A DNA stretch of 64,000 nucleotides from Celoporthe dispersa (Eukaryota > Ascomycota > Sordariomycetes > Diaporthales > Cryphonectriaceae). Position numbers and translations under genes: made by a program. Shown here one piece after another: positions 22,896 to 34,346 of the stretch. The notes beneath the pieces were generated by a model. That model saw only the letters and a program-made list of their open reading frames with translations, made no database searches and had not been told where the DNA came from. The DNA lies in NCBI GenBank assembly GCA_016584495.1, contig WAID01000006.1, forward strand, positions 1,426,001 to 1,490,000, written 5' to 3'. Within the stretch, counting starts at the first letter, position 1, and each line of letters opens with the position of its first letter.

Positions 22896-24356
22896 TCCTT
22901 ATCGGTCATGTCTCGGTTCCTCTGGGGGGGGGGATGGTCCAAAAAAAAAAAGGTGGTCCGGAAAAGGGCTTGCAGGGGGCAAAAGGTGTGGTGATGGGGG
23001 TGGTCACGGAAAATTTTGCTGGTGGAGGTGGGAAGTGGTCGGTCTAGTCTTCATCTGGTCTCTCATTTTTAATCTGCCTACTCACTTTCTTTAATCTTTC
23101 CTCGTGGCGGGCGACCATCAGCATTTACCTGGCTTGGACTGGTGATTATGATGGGTTGTGTACTGCTTGGAAATTACTGTACGGCATCACTCCGAGTGGA
23201 ATCAGAGAAAAAGGAGGGCTCGGAGAGCTGGGAGGAAAAGATGACATAGTTTGGAGGAAAGGGGAAAGGAGGTAATAAAGGTGTGTTCATAGGACTTTCA
23301 TTAATTCAAGACGTTGATTTGCTTGCATGCATACCTTGGGAATAGGTCTGAGGTTTGACTGTCTTATACTCGGCCTTTGTATAAATCTTGTTTCCTTTCT
23401 CTCTTGGCTGTCCCTTTCTTTTCTTCTCTCCCTTTCTCTTCCTTGTCTCTTGTGCTTTACATTTTTCGACCTCCGCCGGTCCCCCTTCTTACTTCTTCTG
23501 GGCGAGCCGTTTTCTTAGTGGAAGGGTTCTCTTCCTCTATTCGCACGAGGGGACTGGTATTTTTCTCCCTTTGCATTTCCTCTCCTCTTTATATTCTCTG
23601 CCCTGTCTCTTGTCATTTGTTTTCTTTTCTTTCTTTTTTCCCTCCTCTTTCTGACTACCAGCAGACCTAGGAGTCATCTTGATACTATCCGTTGATCAGC
23701 CTCGTTCATGTCCTTTCTGTTGGCTCAACTAAAGGTAGGAGACGTATTATTATGCTCGTCTATCCCACGCCATGCCAGAGCCATAGCACTGATTGTCTGA
23801 AGATAATCTTGTGACACACAAGGTAGTCCATCATTTGAGCTCAGTTTCACCTGTAGCCTCGGTTTGATTTTATCTCTCTATGCACGTGAAGAAATATTTC
23901 ATCTAAAGGAATGCCTCGCATATGAACTACCGTCCTTACGTGGGCTTCATGGCTTTAGGCTAAAGGTAGGATGAAGTCCTAGCTAACTTGCCAAGCAGAT
24001 ATTTAATCTCCTCTCCCCCTCCTGTTTTCAGCCTGCTCGACCTATGTAAGGTAGGAGGTTCCGCGAGAGGCCTGGAGCACTAATCCTCAATGAGCACGGA
24101 AGAAACATATGAAGACCTGTTCAGGACGAAAAACAGATTGCAGAGACGTGCTGTGGTAGGGAACGACGAGAGCCAGGGTGCAGATTCCCGGTTGAGCGGA
24201 AAGCTAGACAGAGCCAAGAAATAGTGATTAATTGCGGAAGGTAAAGTATATAAACGACCTCTCTGAATCCTCAGGACACAAGGGGTTTGAGAGCATCTTG
24301 TTCTTGTGATCACCGCGTACAAGGATCTGCTCGCCCATCAAGCACACAATACCACA
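22896..24356. other. Intergenic region with long CT-rich tracts
   Basis: It holds the 3' UTR of the giant gene (a G10 run and an A11 run at about 22925-22950) and the xylanase promoter. The stretch 23375-23660 is strongly pyrimidine-rich on the plus strand, giving hydrophobic Leu/Ser/Phe frames that are composition artefacts. TATAAACG at 24248-24255, about 105 bp before the xylanase ATG, is a plausible TATA element. Confidence 0.45.
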
Positions 24357-25961
24357 ATGATCACCGTCCTCCTCGCCGCGGTACTGGCGACCGCTGGCCC
24401 AGCAGCAGCCCAGCTGAACAGCCTCGCCCAATCTGCAGGCTTGTTGTATTTCGGCACGGCCGTTGACAATCCCAGCCTGAGCAACTCTGCTTATACGGCA
24501 ATCGCGTTCAACTCGAGCGAGTTTGGCCAGGTGACCCCGGCAAACGGCCAGAAATGGGACTCTGTTGAGCCCTCCAACGGGGTCTTCAGCTATACAAACG
24601 GAGATGCTGTCACCACCAAGGCTCGCGCCGCGGGACAGATCTTGAGGTGCCACAATCTGGTTTGGTACGGGCAATTGCCTAGTTGGGGTGCGTTCGGCCT
24701 GGAGCCGCTCGTAAATAATGAAGTAATCTGCTCGCTGATGTCTGTGTAGTGTCGAGTGGCTCATGGACCACCTCGTCCTTGGAGGACGTGATTACTACCC
24801 ACATCACCAACGAGGTCACTCACGCAAGTCTTGCCGTCACGAATACTGTCTCGCAAAGAAGGAAAGGATGCTGACACCATGTTTCAGTACAAGGGCCAAT
24901 GCTACGCGTGGGATGTTGTGAACGAGGCACTGGATGACTCTGGAAACTACCGGACCGACGTCTTCTACAACATCCTGGGGACAGGCTACATCCCCTTCGC
25001 TTTCAAGGCCGCAGCGGCTGCCGACTCAGCAGCCAAACTCTACTATAACGACTACAACATCGAGTACAGCGGCGCAAAAGCCACGGCCGCCATCAACATC
25101 GTGAAAAACATCCAGTCCTCTGGCGGCCGTATTGACGGTGTGGGCCTGCAAGGCCACTTCATCGTCGGCTCGACCCCTTCACAGTCGACTCTGGTCAGCG
25201 CCCTCCAGGGATTCACGGCCCTCGGCGTCGAGGTGGCGTACACTGAGCTGGACATCAGGCACTCCAGTGTCCCGGCCAGCGCTGCGGCCCAGCAGCAACA
25301 AGCGACGGATTATGTGACCGTCGTCAGTGCGTGTCTCTCGGTCGCGAAATGCGTCGGGGTTACTGTGTGGGATTTTGATGACCAAGTAAGTCTGAACCAT
25401 TAAATGTGGACAAGAGTGCTCGAGCGAGAGAAGGTGACTCTGTCTTGAGATCCCGAGTTGTGTTGTTACTAAAGGTCCTTTTCCTACAGTACTCTTGGGT
25501 GCCCTCGACATTCTCAGGCCAGGAGAGGCCGACCTGTGGTCGTCTAACCTAGTCAAAAAGCCAGCCTACACTAGCATCGCAAGTTTCTCAAGAGCGCCGC
25601 GGCAACCGCGCCGGCCTCGACCACAGCTGCTGGCTCCTCTACCAGCACGACTCGTGAGCCTGGATTCCGATGAGCAACGTCTCTGCATAGTTCATGCTGA
25701 CCAGGTAAAAGTTGTCACTACAGCATCGCCTTCAACCACGGCCGCACCGACTACTACAGCAGCACCGACCACTACTGCCGCCGTTGGAGGCAACGGGCAT
25801 TACTCACAGGTAATTCATCTGCTAGGCAGCCCTGTGGCCATGAGACGTATCAAATAGCTAACAGTCCTCAGTGTGGTGGACAAGGTTTCGCAGGCACACC
25901 CGGCTGTGCTTCGCCTTACACTTGCTCAACGATCAACGCTTATTATGCTCAGTGTCTGTGA
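24357..25961 (+). CDS. Secreted GH10 endo-1,4-beta-xylanase with C-terminal CBM1
   Basis: Six exons: 24357-24687, 24750-24823, 24888-25385, 25490-25653, 25724-25809 and 25872-25961. The second intron is GC-AG (GCAAGT at 24824). A signal peptide (MITVLLAAVLATAGPAAA) precedes a GH10 barrel with GQILRCHNLVWYGQLPSW, the acid/base glutamate in WDVVNEAL and the nucleophile glutamate in TELDIR. A Thr/Pro/Ala linker follows, then a CBM1 (HYSQCGGQGFAGTPGCASPYTC, ending YYAQCL). It would be secreted to cut xylan in plant cell walls. Two single-base losses break the frame in exon 4. One is in the GG at 25522, where the family FSGQGEADLW needs GGG. The other is near 25587, where SFLKS needs an extra C. 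With both restored the phases close and the protein is about 414 aa. No nonsense codon is present, so assembly error is likelier than decay. Confidence 0.88.
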
Positions 25962-26125
25962 TCCCTCTGTGCTGCAGCAGGTGGTGTCGCATTTCTACGT
26001 GACTGTGGACATGTACATAGGTACATAGCAAGCATTCTGTGCACACCCTCAGGCTCTCAGCCGTCCATGAACGTAGTCTCTCCCAAACAGCAGCTGCATA
26101 TCGCTGCCTAGGCAACTTATCGCCG

Positions 26126-27235
26126 TCACTCAACCTTGGCATCGCAGTCCTTGTATGAATCTAGCTTAAACAGCCTCTTTGCGTTCTCCCTTCCAATCTT
26201 GGCCTTGTCGGTGAGGTTCAGCTCGGTACTGTCGAACCACGTGCAGGCAGGCTCAAATTTTTCGAACGGGTAGTCCACAGAGAACATGATCCTGTCGGCC
26301 CCGACCTCGTTCATGCAGAAGTTGAGGGTGGAAGACGAGAAATGCCCACTTGTCGTAATCCAGATGTTCTCGTGAAAATAGTCACGGATGGTCTTCTTGC
26401 AGCTGAGGCCGAGGGGCTTCTTCACATCCCTCAAACCAGTGGTTTATGCGCCACATGTCGAAGGGGATGTGCTCGCCGAGATGACCCAGGATGACCTGGA
26501 GCCTGGGATGGCGGTCGAAGACGCCGTTGGTGACCATGCCCAGCGTGTGGAGGCCCACTCCCTGCGCAAAGGACAGGGGCGGGCCGATCAGCCACTGGCG
26601 GTCCTTCCAGAGCTTCTCGTGGACGATGCCCGTGGGGTTACGGGGGTGCAGGTACAGAGGCACGTCGAGCTCGGTGCATGCCTGCCAGAAGACGTCCCAC
26701 TCGGGCTGGTCGTAGAAGATGTAACCCTCGCCGTCCTCGCCGCAGCGCTGGGTGTCGTTGACCAGAGCGCCCTTGAAGCCGTACTTGGTGACACAGCGCC
26801 TCAGCTCGTCGGCGGCCTCTTGTGGGTTGTGCATCGAGAGCGAACTAGAGGTGGTATGTCTTAGGTACGGGCCTGCCCGGGAAGGAGAAACACGAATTGG
26901 GCAAGGAAAGAGAAAGGAAGAAAAAATACTGACGCGAAGCTGCCGAGCCGATCCTCGTATCCTCTTATCTTGCTGGCGACGTAGTCGTTGATTTCAACAG
27001 CCAGGGCCTGCGCCTCCTTGGGATCCGTGATGTTCTGGACACCTGGTGCGGTATAGGAGAGGATCGTGTAGCCAACCCCGTACTTCTCGGCATGCTTGAT
27101 GCGGATGTCTGTAAGGTCCATAATCTCCTGGAGGTGCTTGTCCGGCTCAGTGCTGAACATGCCAGCCCACCAGCGGGCGGTCTCCGAGAAGCGAGGGAGG
27201 TCAAAAGCCTCTTCGAGAATAACCTTGCCGAGCAT
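26126..27235 (-). CDS. 2,3-Dihydroxybenzoate decarboxylase-type amidohydrolase
   Basis: Exon 1 is 27235-26934 and exon 2 is 26844-26126, with an 88-nt intron (GTCAGT donor, CTCTAG acceptor). It starts MLGKVILEEAFDLPRF, with the metal-ligand E in LEEAF. RIKHAEKYGVGYTILSYTAPGVQ, LYLHPRNPTG, LGHLGEHIPFDMWRINHWFE and FSVDYPFE follow. These are the ordered motifs of the ACMSD/amidohydrolase-2 decarboxylases. The wording is closest to fungal 2,3-dihydroxybenzoate decarboxylase, which makes catechol and CO2. One extra base in the CCC at 26428-26430 shifts the frame between HWFE and DVKKPLGL. Removing it gives 339 aa, near the family's roughly 340. It is the left-most gene of the aromatic block. 2,6-dihydroxybenzoate or salicylate decarboxylase activity is an alternative, because these enzymes are closely related. 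Confidence 0.88.
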
Positions 27236-28172
27236 TGTGATCCTAACCAAGTTATGAAGATTTTCTTAAGAGTGTAACGAGGTGGTTGGAGAATCCCGGA
27301 GCTGTCTGGTGTTTCTTTATTGCTGGCTCTGATGCTGTAGGCGCCCGTCTGTCGAGAGACCAGAGTCTCGTCTGAAGAACGAGTATGGGAATTTAAATAC
27401 TATCCGATGCATATTGACCGCTACCCGAGAAGACTGCTAATACTGCAACTTTACGCACCTCGGAGTCACGAGGGTGTCCGCGGTGTCTCCTCGCGCACAA
27501 TGCCTACCACCCCCGCATTCAAGTCGTCGAGGTGGATGCCACTGCCCTGCTTAGGATGGTGATCATCTCACCCCCGGCATGAAGGTGGTATGCGTGTCTC
27601 TAGCCGCCGCCACAGCAAACGGGCGGCCCGCCCACCAAAGCCACAGAGAGTTGCCCATACCCGCTGGGCGGTGCTTAGCTAGTGGATTAGAATCCCGGAA
27701 CACATGCCAACACCATAAATCCGTCCCTCATCCGGAGACTGGACTGCTGTTAGGTCATCCTCATTAAGCAATGATGTACGAATGTGCTGGATGATGCCTC
27801 TTATTTCTCATATTATCCAACCTTTATGTGGAGCGTGTACGCCAGGTTGCAAGAAACATTTGACGTAGATTGACCTTCTAAAGAGCACAGTAACAGAGGA
27901 GCATGCTGCTTATATCGTACGAAAACCGATTGTGAGGTTGCACCAGAGTTACCTGGGCCGAGAACTCGATGTCTTTTGAGGCATGTCACAAAAATATAAA
28001 AGAAAGCAACTCAGCATATGGACATGTCCTCTTACTCCTCCCAACCTTCACACTTGCGCGTGTAATCCAGCATTAGTGGTGGTGAAACAACTTGACTTGG
28101 GCAAGTCAAGTAACAAAAGAGGCGCGGAATGTGAACAGCCTGCCCACAACATAGTATTCTCAGAGTGCAAAA
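27236..28172. other. Intergenic region upstream of the decarboxylase
   Basis: It contains the promoter of the minus-strand decarboxylase at the left. No coding frame is supported; the plus frame at 27579-27767 has no recognisable pattern. Confidence 0.45.
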
Positions 28173-28244
28173 GGCTCTACTCGGACTCGAACCAAGGACC
28201 TTGGGATCTGCAATCCCACGCTATAACCGCTTAGCTATAGGGCC
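28173..28244 (-). tRNA. tRNA-Cys (anticodon GCA)
   Basis: The 72-nt minus-strand sequence folds as a full cloverleaf. It has acceptor GGCCCTA/TAGAGCC, D stem GCTA/TAGC and anticodon stem TGGGA/TCCCA with loop TTGCAGA. The variable loop has 5 nt, and the T arm is CTTGG-TTCGAGT-CCGAG. The anticodon is GCA. There is no intron. One acceptor pair (4-69) is a C-A mismatch. A T-run (TTTT) follows the 3' end, as expected for RNA polymerase III termination. Confidence 0.9.
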
Positions 28245-29303
28245 GAAATGAATTGTTCCCGGCTCAGAATTAGGTGGATATATTTCCACAATTCACGGCT
28301 TGTTGGTTAAAACTCGAGCAGAGTTGGTACTGACCCACACTATCTCTAAATCACCACGGGGCTGCAGACAACCAGGTTCATATCTACAGATGCCCTTAGA
28401 CGTTTACTTGTTCCCAGATTCACCTTTTGTATATTCTCATCTGGAAGAAAGAAAAGGAATATCTGCTTCGGAGCTGTATGTGATGTTGACTGCTTGGCTT
28501 GCTTGTGGTGGACTTGGCTTCTTTCAGAGCAAACATCCGATGGCCCACTGCATGCATCCGGGTTCTTATCCGAGGCGCCTGAACTCCATCTAAAACCACC
28601 ATGCTTACATCTACGGTGGCTGAAACTTTGCCAGCACAAGGAACTTTCAATTACACAGGCCATGTGGCGTAGAAGTGTGGCCAGACGTCTCGCTGATCCC
28701 ACAATCTTTGCCGACCCCGTTTACCTAGGTAGTTTTCTATCTGGTATACACCAAATACAGTCAACGCTTTCTCGACTCTACACACGAGAATTCAACCCAA
28801 GCTTGCTAATGAATAATTAGATTCGGAAATATGGCCAGACCGGCACCAACGAGGAAGCTAACAAGAATCTGGGGAAATCGCGGGGGCATCCGCCTCAGGC
28901 CACTGGGGGACAGACAGGAGGAGTACATCATCCGATACTAATGCGGCACGCTGCAGCGAATAGCGTACCGCGAATTTACAAAGGGTAGCTTTGGTCATGG
29001 GCATCTCAGGTTCTGCGCGAACGGCCGAGAATGGCCTGTGAGCCGCTGTGTTTGGTACGGATACTCACACTCACTGGCATCCCCCCCCCCCCCAACGTAA
29101 CATCTCCTTGTCTGATCCTGACTCTCTCACAGCCCCTCATCCGTTTCTATACGAATATTCAAATCTAGAGTGCTCGACCCGCTTCGCTCGTCAACCTCGT
29201 TGTTCCCTCTCTTCTTCTTCTTCTTCTCCTCTTCCGCACCATCCCACTGCTCTCTTCCTCTTCCTCCCTCCCTGCGTCAAACTACAACCCAATCCTCATC
29301 ATC
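28245..29303. promoter_or_regulatory. Intergenic region and promoter of the intradiol dioxygenase
   Basis: It separates the tRNA-Cys from the dioxygenase. A C11 run sits at about 29083-29093. A CT-rich tract (29205-29280) lies just before the start codon, a common fungal leader feature. Frames at 28300-28593 and 28494-28820 show no protein-like pattern. Confidence 0.45.
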
Positions 29304-30371
29304 ATGTCCACCACACAGAACGGCAGCACTGACGGCGCAGGCGTCAGTCCCAAGAAGCCCCAGTATGACCCGACGTTTACGGACAGCGTCGTCGCAGCCA
29401 CGGGGCCCGGGGCGACCCCGCGCATGCGACAGGTGATGGCCTCGATGATCCGGCACGTACATGACTTTGCACGCGAGAACGACATCACCGTGTCGGAGTG
29501 GATGCAGGGGGTAGAGATGCTCAACTGGGCCGGGCAGATGTCCAACGACCGGCGCAACGAGACGCAGCTGCTATGCGACGTCATCGGGCTCGAGTCGCTG
29601 GTCGACGAGATCACCAACAAGCTGCTGGTCGGGGCCGACTACGAGACCACCAAGTCGGCCATCCTGGGGCCCTTCTTCAGGAAGGACACGCCGCCAACCG
29701 AGAACGACGCCAGCATCATCAGGACCATGCCGCCGGATGGAGAGATCACGTTTATGCACGGGGTCATCACGGATGCCGCCACAGGCCAGCCGATCGAGGG
29801 TGTCAAGGTCGACATCTGGCAGTGTTCCACTAACGGGCTGTATGAGCAGCAGGACCCGGACCAGGCCGAGTTCAACCTGCGGGGGAACTTCACCACGGAC
29901 AAGAATGGGTATTATGGCCTGTACTGCATCAGGCCTGTGCCCTACCCAGTTCCCTATGACGGTGTGTAATTCTTTTTATCGATTCACCTGCTGTTGGCTG
30001 GGAGGGAGAGGCAGAATCATGGATACTGACAACACCGACTTATGTAGGGCCCGCCGGCAAACTGCTGCAGATGCTGGACCGTCATCCATACCGACCGGCT
30101 CACATACACATCATGGTACTGTATTATCCTGTCTGGCATGTTCTTTTTGTCATCCTGACGCTGATGCATAATTCACTTCCAGGCTGGCAACGACAAGTAC
30201 ACCCCCTTGGTCACACAGATTTTCGACAGGAAGACCAAGTATCTGGAGGATGACTCGGTATTTGCTGTCAAGGATGACCTGGTTGTTGACTTCAAGCCCA
30301 TCACTGGTAACCAGAAGGCCTCTCTAGAGCTGGAGTATAACATCCGTCTTGCTGTAGCCAAGTCCTCGTGA
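29304..30371 (+). CDS. Intradiol ring-cleavage dioxygenase (catechol or hydroxyquinol 1,2-dioxygenase)
   Basis: Three exons (29304-29961, 30048-30115, 30183-30371) with GT-AG introns and consistent phases give 304 aa. The N-terminal helical dimerisation domain (residues about 35-110) contains MLNWAGQMSNDRRNETQLL. The beta-sandwich catalytic domain has GPFFRKD, IDIWQ-like VDIWQCSTNGLYEQQD and NGYYGLYCIRPVPYPVPYDGP. The two histidines are in RPAHIHIM. The Fe(III) ligands of this family are two Tyr and two His, all visible here. The enzyme opens catechol between the hydroxyls to cis,cis-muconate, or hydroxyquinol to maleylacetate. The frame is intact. Position next to a 2,3-dihydroxybenzoate decarboxylase and near a salicylate hydroxylase makes catechol the likelier substrate, but sequence alone does not separate the two. 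Confidence 0.93.
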
Positions 30372-30727
30372 GGCTGGTGATGAGATGCGTATTGAGATAG
30401 CTGGTACAATATTACCCGCAACCAGGGTTGGAATATGTACTTCTTGCTTCCTTTCATTCACGATACAATCTAGCGACGTTTTATTTCATCACAAGTGTAA
30501 TTGAAGGTTTTATTGTGTGCCTATCGAACATCAACTCTCACGTAGACGTCAGAGGTTGATTTTTCATGGTCTACTGTATTACCACGCTGGAGGCTTCCCA
30601 CACTGAGTACTTAGTATGTATTTGCTGTAATAGCAATGCATTATGCTGGCAGTGCTATCATCATACATATAGAACTGCTAAAGCAATACAAAAAGAAAAG
30701 TTTTCAACGTTGCTTCCTAGGAGAATC
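30372..30727. other. Short convergent intergenic region
   Basis: Tail-to-tail space between the dioxygenase and the flavin monooxygenase, AT-rich and presumably holding both polyadenylation signals. I see no gene in it. Confidence 0.5.
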
Positions 30728-32538
30728 CTATGCCTTCACCGGGTGGTGGCGCTTCCACTCGTCCAGCAGACCAGCAAAGTCAGGGAGGCGTGTATGGCTC
30801 CACCAGCTCCTTGACGTACGAAGGCTTGCGGTAGATGTTCAGCCCCAGATCCCTCATCAACATGTTCACATACGGCAGCCCCTCGAAGACAAAATCGGGC
30901 AGGTTGGCGCCATAGCCACACGGGAACCGCCACTTCCCCACTGCGTGTGCAGCATAACCTCCTGCGTGACCTCCTCGGGCGTCTGCGCCACCCTGTCCAG
31001 CCTGCCGTCCAGGAACGCAGAGATCCAGACGGCCTGGACGGTGGCGCACACGGCCGTGTTGACGGTCGAGACCATGCCCGAGAAGGCGAGATTTCTCGAC
31101 TGCAGCATGGTCGAGGGGACGATGAAGCGGTAGTTCCTCAGCGGGTCGGCCTCCTTGGGGCTGAAGCGCAGCTGCGGCTGGTCCCTGAGGCGGGGGAACA
31201 TGGTCAGGACGTCACTGTCCGCCTTGGAGTTGAGCGCCAGCCTGTCGGCCTCGACGACTGCCGCTGCCAGCCCGAGCCCGGCCTCGCCCAGGCCGCTGAT
31301 CCTCATGGATTCCTTCTTCCACCCTGTCGAGCACACGATGCCGTCCGTCTCGAGGACCTGTCCAGAGGACAGGACCGCCCTTCCCGGCTCCAGATGGTCG
31401 ATGTTGTCGATGTGCACCCTGATCCTGCCCTCTTTCACCAGGTCGAAGAGGGGCGTGTCGTAGTTGAGGATGCTGAGCCCGCTCGCGATCCAGAAGGCCG
31501 AGTTCCACGGCTTCAGCTTGGCCAGCTCCGGGTGGGCATCGTAGCGGATGGCATCCAGCACGTCGCCCTGCAGGACCTTCCAGAACGCGTCCACCAGGAA
31601 CCTGCCGGCCCTGGTCCCGTGCAGGAGGTTTCTGATGCGCGCGTAGCCGTCCTCGCCGCCCCAGGGGCACGGGCTGAACCACGTCAGCAAGCGCACGTTG
31701 AAGATGGTGTCCAGCCTGCGCTTCAGGGGCGTGACGAAGGGCGGCGCGATCCACACGGGGCCGTGGCCGTTGGGCCGGATGACGAGGTCGACGGTGGCCC
31801 CGTCCTGGGCGAGGGCGTAGGCCACGTCGTAGGCGGACTTGGCGCCTCCGACCACGACGGCCCTCCTGGCTTGTTTCAGCTCCGAGGCCCGCCGGCAAAA
31901 AGTCCTTGGCGTGGAAGAGGGCCGGCCGAAAGTCTCTGCGCCGGCGTACTGCGGAAAGTTGGGCGTCGAGGTGAGGCCCGTGGCGAGGATGAGCTTCTTG
32001 GTGGTCAGGACGCGCTGTTTCTGCTGTGCGCTGTCGCCGGCCTTGGTCACGGTGAGTGCCCAGCCTGTGATCTCGCCGGATGCAGAGTCGACAGGAGGCG
32101 AAGAAGGAGACCGCAGCGCCCTGACGTCGTCGACCTTGGTGTGGAACTGCGTCCTCTCCAGCACGCCATACCTCCTCGCAAAGTCCGTCAGGTACCTGTG
32201 CAGCACCGCGCCGGGGATGTGGCTCCCTGGCTTGACGCCGTAGATGTCCTCCGACATGGGAAAATCCGGATACTCGTAGGAGCCGACCATGTTGTTGGAC
32301 TTGAGGCCTGGGTAGAGGCGGGCCTCGGACCAGGTGCCACCGCAGCTCTCTGCGGACTCCAGCACGGCGATGCGCTCGTGCGGGTGTGTCTCGATGTAGG
32401 CCCTGGCTGCTGCGAGGCCAAACCAGCCTGGAGAAGAAGGAGATTGATCAGTAACTATCATCCCTCAGGCCCATTCAGGTCATGACGCCTAAGCTTACCG
32501 GCCCCGACCACGATCATGTCATATGTTTCCTCTGCCAT
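30728..32538 (-). CDS. FAD/NADPH-dependent flavin monooxygenase
   Basis: Exon 1 (32538-32499, MAEETYDMIVVGA) joins exon 2 (32427-30728) across a 71-nt intron with a GTAAGC donor. Exon 2 starts WFGLAAARAYIE, completing the FAD-binding GxGxxG as GAGWFG. Further motifs are CGGTWSEARLYPGLKSNN, a GLTSTPNFP segment and the NADPH-site VVVGGAKSAYDVAYALA. This places it in the group B flavin monooxygenases (FMO, N-hydroxylase or Baeyer-Villiger-like). The substrate is unknown; in this cluster an aromatic compound or a derived ketone is possible. Four single-base defects appear: a missing base in GGG at 31919-31921, a compensating one near 31875, a missing base in CCCC at 30936-30939, and an extra base in GGG at 30783-30785. 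Their sum is zero, and the corrected protein is 579 aa ending HHPVKA. Confidence 0.82.
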
Positions 32539-33442
32539 GTTGTCGTCGACGTCGTTGCCAGAGAAAAAGAATAAAAAGAAAGATGGTGTGAGCAGGTCCC
32601 GATTCTGCCCACACGGAAATATCCAGCTAAGGTACTACAACTGCTCATGTAATCAAGATTGTGTACAGCAATCGATATAGTAATTATCGCCAGAGAGAGC
32701 TATCTCTATCTCTCTCTCTTTCTCTCCTCTCTCCTCCTGCTCTTCGAACCCGTCTATGCTTCCCTTTAAGGATTAATTCAGGAGGGCCAACACGATTCAG
32801 GGCCTTGGCGGGCGGCTGACGAACACTCTTCCTTCTTGAACTGATAGCAGGACCACAACCGACGCGCCGCTATCTCTTTTCCTCGGCATAGAAGGAAGAA
32901 GACTAAGAGTGTTTGCTAGACGGCCAAGGTTTGGGCCCTCTTATCTTGCCTGTTGAGTGATTACACTAAAGACTTGGTGGGCTCTCTCACACACGCACTT
33001 TTATTTACTTGGTACAGCCCCCAAAACACAGGGGATCCGGGCCGTGCTTACAGGCGGGGAAAAGGCCTAATCGGCCTTGGAGCTGCGGGGGAATACCCAT
33101 CTTTCATTGGTGAATAAAATACGTGGCGGGTGTTTCTTCCTTTTCATTTTTCATCTTCTTTTCTTCCCTCCTCCTTTTCACATGGTTCTGTCCAGTGGCG
33201 GCTGTTGCACCTTGCACTGCTACTACTACTACCGTACAATAACATAATGCTGTCAGTTAATAGAGGTGTAGTACATTAATTATTGACTGCCAAAAATCGA
33301 TAGGACCAAACTCGTATTGGTCCGTGGTCACAGGAAGCTGGCCCTTTGAGGTCTTGGAAGTCGGAAGGGAATTCTTTGCAGATACACTCAGAGAAGTAGA
33401 CCCAGACTTGAGGCTTTCTACCAAAGCATACATGCTTCCTGT
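32539..33442. other. Intergenic region with CT microsatellite
   Basis: It holds the flavin-monooxygenase promoter and the SDR 3' UTR. A CT/CTAT-rich stretch lies at about 32699-32745. No coding frame is supported. Confidence 0.45.
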
Positions 33443-34346
33443 CTAGTCGTAGCTAATCACCCCATCAATGGTCCCAACATGCAGACCCCCCGTGATTTGA
33501 ATATCCGCCGCGGTGGTAAACCGGCTCGCATCGCTCAGCAGGTACACCACCGCCCCTGTCAGGTCGTTCTGCGTGCTGAGCCTCTGCATGGGCGGCGCCA
33601 GCCACATCTGGTCCCCTTCCCTCCTGCTCTTCATCTCCCGGACGCTCCTCGTCATGTCCGAGTCCACAAACCCGGGCGAGATCGTGTTCACCCGGATCTT
33701 GTGCGGGGCCAGCTCGACGGCCAGCGCCTTGGACAGCATCAGCACGCCTCCCTTGCTGGCGTTGTATGCGGCCATCCGGTAGCCCGGGAGGGCGATGTGG
33801 CTTGACTGCGAGGCTATGAGCACGATGCTGCCCCCTTGCCCTGGGACAGCATCTGCTTGGCCGCCAGCTGGGCCGCGAAGAATGTGCCCCTGACCTTTAT
33901 ATACCGTCGTCAGTGAGAACGGATCCGCCCAGAGTAAAATTATTAAAAACTAAAAAATAAAAACTCACATTGATCTCCTGTATCCTCGTAAACTCCTCCC
34001 ACGTCTGCTCGATAAAGGGCTTGTCAATAGCAATCCCCGCCGCCGGCACCAGCCCATCGACGGACCCAAGCTCCTCGATCGCCGCCGCGAACGCCGCGTT
34101 GAGGCTCTCCTGTTTGGTCACGTCCGTCGGTATATAGATCGTCCTGGCCCCGAACTTCTCGCCCAGGCCGGCCCACGCCTTCTCGTCCGCGGGCTTCTCC
34201 TGGATGTCCAGCACGGCCACGTTGCCGCCCATCTCGCAGATGGCCCTCGTGACGGCAAAGCCGATCCCCTGGGCGCCGCCTGTCACGATGTAGTTCTGCC
34301 CTCGCAGCTCGAACATAGGGCGGACATCCTCCAGCGTGTCTGTCAT
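33443..34346 (-). CDS. Short-chain dehydrogenase/reductase
   Basis: Exon 1 (34346-33969) and exon 2 (33894-33443) flank a 74-nt intron with a GTGAGT donor and an AAG acceptor. The Rossmann motif VTGGAQGIG, DVT (residues about 75-77), AAGIA in place of NNAG, and the YNASK catalytic motif are present, as in classical SDRs that use NAD(P). The tail DLTGAVVYLLSDASRFTTAADIQITGG is the usual substrate-loop and C-terminal strand. It could interconvert an alcohol and a ketone in the pathway encoded around it; the substrate is unknown. One base is missing in the C5 run at 33831-33835: the family reading QGxGGSIVLIASQSS needs six G on the coding strand. Corrected length is about 276 aa. It is divergent from the next gene. 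Confidence 0.85.

Noticed and set aside
23375..23660. Hydrophobic Leu/Ser/Phe frames that look like membrane proteins
   Set aside because: All three frames of a CT-rich tract give such residues; there is no gene structure.
30947..32485. 512-codon plus-strand open frame across the flavin monooxygenase
   Set aside because: It is the antisense of a GC-rich coding exon whose own minus-strand frame carries all the FAD and NADPH motifs.
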